Below, piece by piece: positions 17,669 to 24,667 of a stretch of 28,907 nucleotides of DNA. The notes below the pieces were generated by a model, which was given only the letters and a program-made list of their open reading frames with translations, did no database searches and was not told the DNA's origin. This DNA is from JBHENC01 sp051000345 (GTDB lineage Bacteria; Acidobacteriota; Blastocatellia; Pyrinomonadales; Pyrinomonadaceae). The stretch covers positions 1 to 28,907 of the forward strand of contig JBPCOJ010000078.1 in the NCBI GenBank assembly GCA_051000345.1, read 5' to 3'. A program made the translations under genes and the position numbers. Position 1 is the first letter of the stretch. Every line of letters begins with the position of its first letter.

Positions 17669-18184
17669 ATGACTGTCTTTGATTTATTCGTGCTCGCAAT
17701 TATTGCTGCATCCGTTGTCGCGGGCGCGTTGCGCGGGATCGCGCGGGCAATCGTGACGGGCATCGCGCTTATCATCGGGATTGTTTTGGCGGCGCGCGGA
17801 TATGAAGCGGCGGGCAGCGTGTTGCGCGCTCTCGGCTTCGTCGAATCAAATGCGCGGGCAAACGCGTGAGGCTTTCTCTTCATTGCGTTGCTCGTGTTAT
17901 TTGCCGGATTCATCGCCGGACGCATCCTTCGCGGCAGTTTGCAACGCGCGCGTCTGGGCTGGATTGACCGGGTGCTCGGCGGCGCATTCGGCATGTTGCG
18001 CGGCTTGGCAGTCTGCTCCTTGTTTTATCTGGCGCTGACGGCTTTTCCTGTGCGTCTCGCAAGCGTCGAGGAAGCGCGCACCGCGCCCGCTCTGGCCGTC
18101 GGTGCCGGGCTGCTTGCGCGTCTCACATCGCAGGATGTGCGCTCGCACTTTGTAAACGAATACAGAAGGCTGATAAACGATTAA
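17669..18184 (+). pseudogene. cvpA: CvpA-family membrane protein interrupted by in-frame TGA
   Basis: CvpA-family proteins are inner-membrane proteins with four spans, linked to colicin V production and envelope stress. The first 66 codons give MTVFDLFVLAIIAASVVAGA and a second span, then a TGA at 17867-17869. The same frame continues without shift as GFLFIALLVLFAGFIAGRIL, a third span, a short loop, RLGWIDRVLGGAFGMLRGLAV with the fourth span, and ends at 18184. Together the halves make one normal-length CvpA of about 171 residues, so a single substitution explains the break. TGA is an ordinary stop in neighbours (purC, PPK2), so general recoding is unlikely. A nonsense mutation or a sequencing error are the main options. 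The start ATG sits 2 nt after repeat C and has no normal ribosome site. Confidence 0.8.
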
Positions 18185-18223
18185 GGTTTCGCTCGGATTA
18201 AAGTTCGCCGGAGAATCACACAG

Positions 18224-18478
18224 ATGCAGATGCGCGTTCGCCTCGAAGCACTGATAGACGAAATGCTTGACGGCCAGATTTTGCTCGACGAAGCCGTTGC
18301 AGAGTTTGAAAAACTGTACATACAAAAAGCACTCGCACGCCATAAAGATCGCCTTTCGCGCACCGCAAGCATTCTCGGCATTCACCGCAACACACTCTCC
18401 AAACGCGTCGCCGCCTATCGCTCGCAGGAGCGCGCTATCGTTAGCCGCGCCGCCGCCAAATCCCGCACTCGCCGCTGA
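18224..18478 (+). CDS. Small Fis-type helix-turn-helix protein
   Basis: This 84-residue protein has an N-terminal helix (RLEALIDEMLDGQILLDEAVAEFEK), then a Fis-type HTH: LYIQKALARHKDRLSRTASILGIHRNTLSKRVAAY (about 31-65). It ends in a basic tail rich in Arg, Ala and Lys. The HTH resembles the C-terminal domain of NtrC-type activators, but no AAA or receiver domain is attached, so it is a stand-alone Fis-like DNA-binding protein. A GGAG ribosome site precedes the ATG at 18224 by 10 nt. It lies between the cvpA-like gene and the groESL promoter. Targets are unknown. Confidence 0.8.
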   Translation: MQMRVRLEALIDEMLDGQILLDEAVAEFEKLYIQKALARHKDRLSRTASILGIHRNTLSKRVAAYRSQERAIVSRAAAKSRTRR

Positions 18479-18549
18479 CTCGCCGCGCTCGCTCCGCCTG
18501 TAAGCAACCACCTGAATAGTCTCGAAACGGAGCTTTTGTTCGTAAAGAG

Positions 18550-18578
18550 TTGACAATCATTCCTGCTCTCGCTATATT
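18550..18578 (+). promoter_or_regulatory. groESL sigma70 promoter
   Basis: A perfect TTGACA (18550-18555) and TATATT (18573-18578) are separated by 17 nt, directly ahead of the CIRCE operator. The predicted start site falls inside the operator, as expected for HrcA repression. Confidence 0.85.
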
Positions 18579-18579
18579 C

Positions 18580-18606
18580 TTAGCACTCGTACAAAGAGAG
18601 TGCTAA
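18580..18606 (+). promoter_or_regulatory. CIRCE operator (HrcA binding site)
   Basis: TTAGCACTC (18580-18588), nine bases, then GAGTGCTAA (18598-18606) form a perfect copy of the CIRCE inverted repeat. HrcA binds CIRCE and represses groESL until heat stress. No hrcA gene is in this window. Confidence 0.97.
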
Positions 18607-18680
18607 CCAAAGTCTTAACTTACGCAATCAAACCCAACAACCGAATTTTTACGGTAATTTGAAAGGAGCAAGAAAGCATT

Positions 18681-19037
18681 ATGGCAACCAGCATCAAACC
18701 ATTGCATGATCGTGTGATCGTGCGCCGCATCGAAGAAGGCGAACAGGTGCGCGGCGGAATTATCATCCCGGACACCGCCAAAGAAAAGCCGATGGAAGGC
18801 GAAGTAATCGCCGCCGGTGAAGGCAAATATAAGAACGATGGTACGCGCCAAGCGCCGGACGTAAAAGCGGGAGACCGCGTGCTGTTCGGCAAATACAGCG
18901 GCTCGGAAATCACGCTCGACGGTGACGAGCTTCTCATCATGCGCGAAGACGAAATTCTCGGCATCATCAGCCGCGCGGGTGCAGCAGCAGGCGGATCGGG
19001 CAACACCACCGGCGGCGGCAAAAAAGGCGGCAAGTAG
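18681..19037 (+). CDS. groES: Co-chaperonin GroES
   Basis: GroES forms the heptameric lid of the GroEL folding chamber. The protein starts MATSIKPLHDRVIVRRIEEGE and contains the mobile loop (EQVRGGIIIPDTAKEKP), GEVIAAGEGKY, VKAGDRVLFGKYSGSEITLDG and LLIMREDEILGII, covering the whole fold in about 98 residues. A 20-residue tail rich in Gly, Ala and Lys (SRAGAAAGGSGNTTGGGKKG) follows, making it 118 residues where the family is usually 95-100. AAGGAG lies 12 nt before the ATG. It is first in the CIRCE-controlled operon, with groEL 79 nt downstream. Confidence 0.97.
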   Translation: MATSIKPLHDRVIVRRIEEGEQVRGGIIIPDTAKEKPMEGEVIAAGEGKYKNDGTRQAPDVKAGDRVLFGKYSGSEITLDGDELLIMREDEILGIISRAGAAAGGSGNTTGGGKKGGK

Positions 19038-19116
19038 TTTCCCGCAAGGTTGAAACACTCTAACGCTTTTTCATGCACGAAAACAGAAGTTTTGAATTCA
19101 GGAGAAAAGTAAAGTT

Positions 19117-20775
19117 ATGGCAAAACAAGTAATTCATGGCGAAGAATCGCGCGCGGCTATCCTGCGCGGCGTCAATCAACTCGCCGATGCGGTCAAGATT
19201 ACGCTCGGCCCCAAAGGGCGCAACGTCGTCATAGACAAAAAGTTTGGCTCACCGACGATCACCAAAGACGGCGTCACGGTGGCGAAGGAAATTGAATTAA
19301 AGGACGCGCTCGAAAACATGGGCGCGCAGATGGTGCGCGAAGTCGCCAGCAAGACTTCCGATGTCGCGGGCGACGGCACGACGACGGCAACCGTGCTCGC
19401 GCAAGCGATTTTCCGCGAGGGCGTCAAGACTGTTGCGGCGGGCGCGAATCCCATGGCATTGAAGCGCGGCATTGATAAAGCCGTCGAGCGCGTGATGGAA
19501 GAGATCAAGCGCCTTGCGAAGCCTGTCAAGGGCGACGCCATCGCGCAGGTCGGAACCGTTTCCGCTAACGGCGACGCGAACATCGGCAGCATCATTGCCG
19601 AAGCGATGGACAAGGTCGGCAAAGACGGCGTCATCACTGTTGAAGAAGCGAAGACGATGGAAACGACGCTCGACATCGTTGAAGGTATGCAGTTTGATCG
19701 CGGCTACCTTTCGCCTTACTTTGTGACAGACCCGGAACGCATGGAAGCTGTCCTTGAAAATCCAGTGATTCTCATCAACGAAAAGAAAATTTCTTCGATG
19801 AAGGATTTGCTGCCGCTATTGGAGCAGGTCGCAAAGCTCGGCAAGCCGATGGTGATTATTTCGGAAGATGTCGAAGGCGAAGCGCTCGCCACGCTGGTTG
19901 TCAACAAACTGCGCGGCACATTGAACATCGCCGCCGTGAAAGCGCCGGGCTTCGGTGATCGCCGCAAAGCGATGCTCGAAGACATTGCGATTTTGACGGG
20001 CGGCAAGGTTATCTCCGAAGACCTCGGCATCAAATTGGAGAACGTCAAGCTGGAAGATTTAGGACGCGCTAAGAAAGTGACGATTGACAAGGACAACACG
20101 ACCATCGTCGAAGGCGCAGGCGAGGCCACTGACATTCAAGGCCGCGTGAAAACTTTGCGCGCGCAGATCGAAGAAACTTCTTCTGATTATGACCGCGAGA
20201 AATTGCAAGAACGTCTGGCGAAACTCGTCGGCGGCGTTGCAGTCATCAAAGTCGGCGCGGCAACCGAGACGGAAATGAAGGAAAAGAAGGCGCGCGTCGA
20301 AGATGCGATGCACGCGACACGCGCAGCCGTCGAAGAAGGCATCGTTCCCGGCGGCGGCGTGACACTCGTTCGCGCAGCCAAAGCGCTTGAGAAGTTCCGC
20401 GCCAACGCAGAAGGCGAAGGCGACGCGGACGAGCAGATTGGCGTGACCATTATCCGTCGCGCGCTCGAAGAACCGCTTCGTCAAATCGTGCAGAACGCTG
20501 GCAAGGAAGGCGCAGTTGTCGTCGAACGCGTGCGCACGGAGAAGAATGAGAACGTCGGCTTCAACGCCGCGACCGAAGTCTTTGAAGACCTCGTCAAAGC
20601 GGGCGTCATCGATCCGGCGAAAGTCACACGCACGGCGCTTCAGAACGCTGCGTCAATCGCCGGACTGATGCTCACGACCGAAGCGATGGTTTCGGAACTT
20701 CCCGAAGACGACAGAGCGCCGCAGGGTATGGGCGGCGGCGGCATGGGCGGGATGGGCGGCGGCATGGGCATGTAA
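19117..20775 (+). CDS. groEL: Chaperonin GroEL
   Basis: This ATP-dependent cytosolic chaperonin forms a double ring of 14 subunits. The 552 residues show KITLGPKGRNVVIDKKFGSPTITKDGVTVAKEI and DVAGDGTTTATVLAQAI (ATP site), the GYLSPYFVTDPERMEA apical region, KAPGFGDRRKAMLEDIAILTGG, the VEDAMHATRAAVEEGIVPGGGV signature, and a C-terminal GGGGMGGMGGGMGM tail typical of GroEL. Length is standard. The CAGGAG ribosome site is well placed. The operon ends at a strong hairpin terminator at 20801-20846. Confidence 0.98.
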   Translation: MAKQVIHGEESRAAILRGVNQLADAVKITLGPKGRNVVIDKKFGSPTITKDGVTVAKEIELKDALENMGAQMVREVASKTSDVAGDGTTTATVLAQAIFREGVKTVAAGANPMALKRGIDKAVERVMEEIKRLAKPVKGDAIAQVGTVSANGDANIGSIIAEAMDKVGKDGVITVEEAKTMETTLDIVEGMQFDRGYLSPYFVTDPERMEAVLENPVILINEKKISSMKDLLPLLEQVAKLGKPMVIISEDVEGEALATLVVNKLRGTLNIAAVKAPGFGDRRKAMLEDIAILTGGKVISEDLGIKLENVKLEDLGRAKKVTIDKDNTTIVEGAGEATDIQGRVKTLRAQIEETSSDYDREKLQERLAKLVGGVAVIKVGAATETEMKEKKARVEDAMHATRAAVEEGIVPGGGVTLVRAAKALEKFRANAEGEGDADEQIGVTIIRRALEEPLRQIVQNAGKEGAVVVERVRTEKNENVGFNAATEVFEDLVKAGVIDPAKVTRTALQNAASIAGLMLTTEAMVSELPEDDRAPQGMGGGGMGGMGGGMGM

Positions 20776-20800
20776 TAACGCCTGTTCGCAGCACCAAAGC

Positions 20801-20846
20801 AAAAAAGCGGCTTCGTTCTCTCTTGAGCGAAGCCGCTTTTCTTTTA
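20801..20846. terminator. Bidirectional intrinsic terminator, groEL and comEA-like genes
   Basis: AAAAGCGGCTTCG (20803-20815) and its exact complement (20828-20840) form a 13-bp stem with a 12-nt loop. It is flanked by A-runs on the left and T-runs on the right, so it can stop transcription from groEL and from the convergent helix-hairpin-helix gene. Confidence 0.9.
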
Positions 20847-20858
20847 TTGCCGCCGATC

Positions 20859-21401
20859 TTATTTGCCTTTTTGTCGGGCGACGATGGTGTTTTCGATTTG
20901 CTTGTAGGTAGCTTCGGGGACAACCTTTTTTCTTAAGAGGTAAGTCTTTTCTCTGTACGGGCGATTGCTGATGATCTTCTGCGAGTAGGCTTGGCCGACG
21001 CCGGGCAGCGCGTCCAATTGCTCTTTCGTCGCAGAATTCAAATCGAGCGGTTCGCCGTTCATCGCGTTTGAATTGGCGGTGGCGGTGTTCGCGTTGACGT
21101 TCGCATTACCGTTCATCGCGGCATTATTTTTATTGCCGTTGTCGGCGGTTACGTTGGAGTTGATTGTCGTCGTCGTGGTCGCCGCGGCGCTATTGCCGTT
21201 GAGCGGCGCGCTCATGTTAGCGGTAGTGTCGCTTAGGTTTGTGCCAGCGGTGTTAGAAGCACTGATGGTAACGCTCGTTGTGCTTTTTGTGGTGGTCGCG
21301 CTGTTTTCATTGCCGTTAGAATTTGTTCCGCCCGCATTGCTGCATCCGATCCAGAGCACGACAGCGCTGAACAAAGCCAACAAAGCTAAATTTCGTCGCA
21401 T
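20859..21401 (-). CDS. ComEA-like helix-hairpin-helix protein, likely lipoprotein
   Basis: The 180-residue protein has a signal sequence (MRRNLALLALFSAVVLWIGC) with a possible lipobox ending at Cys20. Tryptophan at the -3 position is atypical but does not rule out lipidation. A linker of about 95 residues rich in Asn, Thr, Ala and Ser follows, then a ComEA-type helix-hairpin-helix domain (about 119-180; LDLNSATKEQLDALPGVGQAYSQKII and NRPYREKTYLLRKKVVP). This domain binds DNA in competence receptors. Here it would sit outside the membrane on a lipid anchor with a long spacer. The ATG at 21401 has AGGAGA 8 nt upstream. No other competence genes are nearby, so a DNA-uptake role is only suggested. 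Confidence 0.82.
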   Translation of the reverse strand: MRRNLALLALFSAVVLWIGCSNAGGTNSNGNENSATTTKSTTSVTISASNTAGTNLSDTTANMSAPLNGNSAAATTTTTINSNVTADNGNKNNAAMNGNANVNANTATANSNAMNGEPLDLNSATKEQLDALPGVGQAYSQKIISNRPYREKTYLLRKKVVPEATYKQIENTIVARQKGK

Positions 21402-21492
21402 TTATCTTCTCCTGTATGTTTTAGATTTCGACGCCAGATTTCTTCAGACGCGCGCAAAGGCTTAAAAACTTTTCTACAATATACTAAATTTC

Positions 21493-21521
21493 CGTATACA
21501 GCGCGCAGATTTTGCAGTCAC
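21493..21521 (-). promoter_or_regulatory. Possible promoter of the ComEA-like gene
   Basis: On the minus strand, GTGACT (21516-21521) and TATACG (21493-21498) are 17 nt apart, about 90 nt upstream of the ATG. The match is partial. A further AT-rich TATATT box at 21479-21484 lacks a good partner. Confidence 0.3.
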
Positions 21522-21546
21522 TAAGCAGCCTTCACATCAAACGAAA

Positions 21547-22107
21547 TTATGCTTGCGGCAGAGGCTTTTGAAAGCGCGCTTCGATGAGGCCGCCGCGTTT
21601 GATTCCGTGCCGCGCGGCGAGTTCCGGGTAGGAAGCCATTTCCGCATCGGCGTCTGCAAGGCCAATCGTTTTTTCGATTTCAAGAATCAATTTTTCTTCC
21701 GCTTCGATCTCGACAAACAGGCCGAACGAAAGTTCATCGACGACGACTTCCGCGCCCGCGATGTCCCATGTCGCGCGCCGTTTTTCGTAGACTAGCGCGG
21801 GCGCAAAACCGACGGCGCAAAGAATGTGGTGTAGTGCATCGGCATTATCAACCAGCGTCTCATCTTCGCGCTGATGCTTAATCGCAGCGGAAGAAGCGAA
21901 GCGTTGCTTAAAGGTGAGCAAGGCTTTGCCGCCGACTCTTCGCAGGCGCAAAACCTGTCGCTCCATGTCGAGCGTGCCACCCGCGTACAAAGTATTCTCT
22001 TCAAACTCTTCGCCGCGCAGAAGTGCTCCGGCCTGCGGCAAACACCGCAACAGTTCTTCGCGCTGCGCGAGAGTCAAACGATATTTCTTTTCAATCTCAA
22101 GTCCCAT
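21547..22107 (-). CDS. CYTH-domain protein (triphosphate tunnel enzyme family)
   Basis: This 186-residue single-domain CYTH protein belongs to the family that includes class IV adenylate cyclases and inorganic triphosphatases. It begins MGLEIEKKYRL, the ExExK signature (Glu4, Glu6, Lys8) that binds metal and triphosphate. Further charged strands line the expected tunnel: RQVLRLRRVGGKALLTFK, KHQREDETLVDN, YEKRRATWDI, EVVVDELSFGLFVEIEAEE. The family contains cyclases, thiamine triphosphatases and inorganic triphosphatases, and no residue I can see settles which. It follows the ABC transporter pair across repeat D. Confidence 0.85.
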   Translation of the reverse strand: MGLEIEKKYRLTLAQREELLRCLPQAGALLRGEEFEENTLYAGGTLDMERQVLRLRRVGGKALLTFKQRFASSAAIKHQREDETLVDNADALHHILCAVGFAPALVYEKRRATWDIAGAEVVVDELSFGLFVEIEAEEKLILEIEKTIGLADADAEMASYPELAARHGIKRGGLIEARFQKPLPQA

Positions 22108-22115
22108 TAGAGGAA

Positions 22116-22194
22116 AGATGCTAGATGTTAGATATTAGATGTCGGCGGAATGCGCTCTATCACCGGCGTCCATAATCACTAACATCTAGCATCT
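22116..22194. repeat. Heptad-built inverted repeat D (ABC permease-CYTH spacer)
   Basis: Left units AGATGCT, AGATGTT, AGATATT, AGATGTC (22116-22143); right arm 22178-22194 reads AGATGCT, AGATGTT, AGT on the opposite strand. Two units plus two bases pair perfectly (16 bp), and the left arm has two extra heptads. The right arm lies 5 nt from the permease stop codon and the left arm begins 9 nt before the CYTH ATG. Confidence 0.87.
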
Positions 22195-22199
22195 GCTTT

Positions 22200-23555
22200 T
22201 CATGTCTGTCGTATCCAGCGTATCACTTCGGGAATCGTCGCGCGTTTGCCGTACATTAACATGCCCGTGCGATAGATGCGCGCGGCAAGCCAGACGAGGC
22301 CGACGATTGTTAGCAGTCCGATGAAGAGCGAGAGCGCGATCTGCCAGAGAGGTGGCTGTTGCGTGATGATGCGCACGAGCATGATGATCGGCGAAAAAAA
22401 CGGGATCATCGAGAGCCAGAAGGCAAAGCTCGAATCCGGCGCGCGTATCACGGGAAAGGCCATGTAGAATGCCATCATCAACATGAAGATGACGGGCAGC
22501 CCGAGTTGTCCGCCCTCCTGCGTCGTCGTCACCATCGAGCCGACGAGCGCATAAATTGTTGCGTAAAGAAAATAGCCGAGTAAAAAGAAAAGAAAAAAGT
22601 AAACGATGAGCGTCGGCGGGATGTGCGGCAAATTGACAGGCCAGCCGCTTGCCACAAGCATTGCCACTCCGTAGAGCGCGAACAACCCGAAGGCGATTGC
22701 CCAGACAGAGAGCTGCGTGAGCGCGACCAGCGAAACGCCGATTAGTTTGCCCATCATCAACGTAAAGGCGTTGACCGAAGAAAACAACACTTCGGCGATG
22801 CGCGTGTTTTTATCTTCGACCACCGCCGAGAGAATCACCTGCCCGTATATAATGATCGTCAGGTAAATAAGAAAGCCGACGATGAAGACCAGATAAAATG
22901 CTTGACCGGTATCCTTCGTTTCATTTTTCTCATTGTAAGGAATCGAGCTTAAACGAACGGGCGCATCCATCTCGCGCACGACGCCCGGATCAATGTTGGC
23001 ATCGGTCATGCGCTGTGCGCGAACGGCGCTCGACACGCGCGAAGCGATTTGTTCGCGCGTTACTATATCGCTCGTGTTGCGCGCGTAGTAAGTCGCTTCG
23101 TGGCTTTGCAGCACGTCGCGCGGAATGACAATATAACCGTCCAGTTCGTTTTTGCGTATGCGTTCGTTCAAATCCGGCTTCACATCGGCAAGGCTGCGAT
23201 TGCCTAGCGGAATTTGTTCGACTTTGTAGAAACCTTTGAGCGCCGCCGTTCCCTGCCGCACGCGATCCTGAGTGTTCGAGTTGACGCTATTCTCGATTGG
23301 ATTTTCATTCTTCGCATCCGTTGCCGCGCGATTATCTTCGCGCATAATCGCGTCCGCCACGCGCGCAGACAAATTCCCGCTTTCATCAACGATGGCGATG
23401 CGCGTTGCGTCTCCGGCTTTGATGCCGAAAAGAAGTCCCGGCACGACGGCAAACAGCACAACCATCAAAGGGCCGAGCAAGGTTGCGACGATGAACATTT
23501 TCGTGCGCACGCGTTGCAGATATTCGCGCTTTATCACGGCAAACAATTTAGTCAT
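22200..23555 (-). CDS. ABC-2-type exporter permease (NatB-like)
   Basis: The 451-residue permease has one N-terminal span (FIVATLLGPLMVVLFAVVPGLLFGI), a large extracytoplasmic domain of about 180 residues, then five spans clustered at the C-terminus (for example YLVFIVGFLIYLTIIIYGQVI and LIVYFFLFFLLGYFLYATIYALV). This is the ABC2_membrane_3/NatB arrangement found in sodium or drug efflux systems. The start ATG overlaps the ATPase stop codon (ATGA, 4 nt), showing tight coupling. The substrate is not predictable from sequence. The next gene downstream on the strand is a CYTH protein. Confidence 0.87.
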   Translation of the reverse strand: MTKLFAVIKREYLQRVRTKMFIVATLLGPLMVVLFAVVPGLLFGIKAGDATRIAIVDESGNLSARVADAIMREDNRAATDAKNENPIENSVNSNTQDRVRQGTAALKGFYKVEQIPLGNRSLADVKPDLNERIRKNELDGYIVIPRDVLQSHEATYYARNTSDIVTREQIASRVSSAVRAQRMTDANIDPGVVREMDAPVRLSSIPYNEKNETKDTGQAFYLVFIVGFLIYLTIIIYGQVILSAVVEDKNTRIAEVLFSSVNAFTLMMGKLIGVSLVALTQLSVWAIAFGLFALYGVAMLVASGWPVNLPHIPPTLIVYFFLFFLLGYFLYATIYALVGSMVTTTQEGGQLGLPVIFMLMMAFYMAFPVIRAPDSSFAFWLSMIPFFSPIIMLVRIITQQPPLWQIALSLFIGLLTIVGLVWLAARIYRTGMLMYGKRATIPEVIRWIRQT

Positions 23556-24466
23556 GCGCTGCCTCCTACCTTTTCGATGAAGATGTCGTTCAAGCTCGGC
23601 TCGACAAGCTCGAATTTCGTGATGCGCGCATTCGCGGCGATCAACCTATGAAGAAGTTCCTGCGCGTTCGCGCCTTCGGCGAGCAGCGCTTCCATTTCGT
23701 CGCTGTGCTGTTCGATTTTTGCGACCAGCGTTTTGTCTTCGAGCACATCAGTGCCGCCCTCTACGCGCAGCGCGACGGAATTGCGCCCGAAGCTTTGTTT
23801 CACTTCGCGCAAGGGGCCGTCTAAAATCTTTTGCGAGCGATTGATTAAACAAATGTCGTCGCACAATTTCTCGGCCTGTTCCATTAAGTGCGTCGAAAAG
23901 ATAATCGTTTTGCCGGAAGCTTTGAGTTCCAGCACAACGTCCTTCAGCAATTCGACGTTGACGGGATCGAGGCCGGAAAACGGTTCGTCTAAAATCAGCA
24001 AATCGGGATCGTGTATAACGGCGGTGATGAACTGTATTTTCTGCTGCATACCTTTCGACAGCTCATCGGTTTTCTTTTTTTTCCATTCCGTCAATTTCAG
24101 TTTCTGGAGCCAGTGGTCGATGCTCGCGTCGGCGGCCTTGCTGCTCAAGTTCTTCAATTCGCCGAAGAAGCGCAGTTGTTCATCAACGCGCATCTTTTTG
24201 TAGAGGCCGCGTTCTTCCGGCAGATAGCCGATACGGTCTTGCAGTTCGCGTCCCATGCGTTGCCCGAAAAGCTCTATCGTTCCCGAATCGGGCGCGGTGA
24301 TATTGACGATCATGCGAATCGTCGTGGTCTTGCCCGCTCCGTTCGGGCCGATCAGCCCGTAGATTCTTCCCGGCCTTACGGCGAGGCTCAAATCGCTGAC
24401 CGCCGTGAAGTCGTCGAAGCGTTTGGTCACGCCTGAAAGCACGAGCGTGTGTTGCCGGTTGTTCAT
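23552..24466 (-). CDS. ABC transporter ATP-binding protein (NatA-like)
   Basis: This nucleotide-binding subunit powers the permease encoded just downstream. Walker A GPNGAGKTT, a Q-loop-like YLPEERGLYKKM, signature LSKGMQQK, Walker B LLILDEPFSGLDP and switch STH are all present, and the C-terminal 90 residues form the DUF4162-type tail common in NatA-like ATPases. The frame is open from a TTG at 24490, but the ATG at 24466 gives MNNRQHTLVLSGVTKRF, a better start. It is divergently oriented from the VWFA-related protein across about 200 bp. Confidence 0.92.
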   Translation of the reverse strand: MNNRQHTLVLSGVTKRFDDFTAVSDLSLAVRPGRIYGLIGPNGAGKTTTIRMIVNITAPDSGTIELFGQRMGRELQDRIGYLPEERGLYKKMRVDEQLRFFGELKNLSSKAADASIDHWLQKLKLTEWKKKKTDELSKGMQQKIQFITAVIHDPDLLILDEPFSGLDPVNVELLKDVVLELKASGKTIIFSTHLMEQAEKLCDDICLINRSQKILDGPLREVKQSFGRNSVALRVEGGTDVLEDKTLVAKIEQHSDEMEALLAEGANAQELLHRLIAANARITKFELVEPSLNDIFIEKVGGSA

Positions 24467-24667
24467 ATCAAAGCTGTCCCCACAGCTCAAACCAACTTTG
24501 CTTATAAAGTGATTATAATGGAAAGGCGCGTTTCATTTGCACGCCCGTGTTGTACGAAGAAGGCGGCTTGAAAGTTCTAAATCATCGGCTCTCGCGCTCC
24601 TTGAAATGCGTGGTATGATGTGCGCGCCGTGTTTCGCGTTTTACTTTCCTCTTCAGGTTTTATCGCT

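Noticed and set aside
17867..17869. TGA in cvpA as selenocysteine or recoded tryptophan
   Set aside because: TGA ends other genes normally here, and I see no convincing SECIS-like hairpin right after it. CvpA is not a known selenoprotein.
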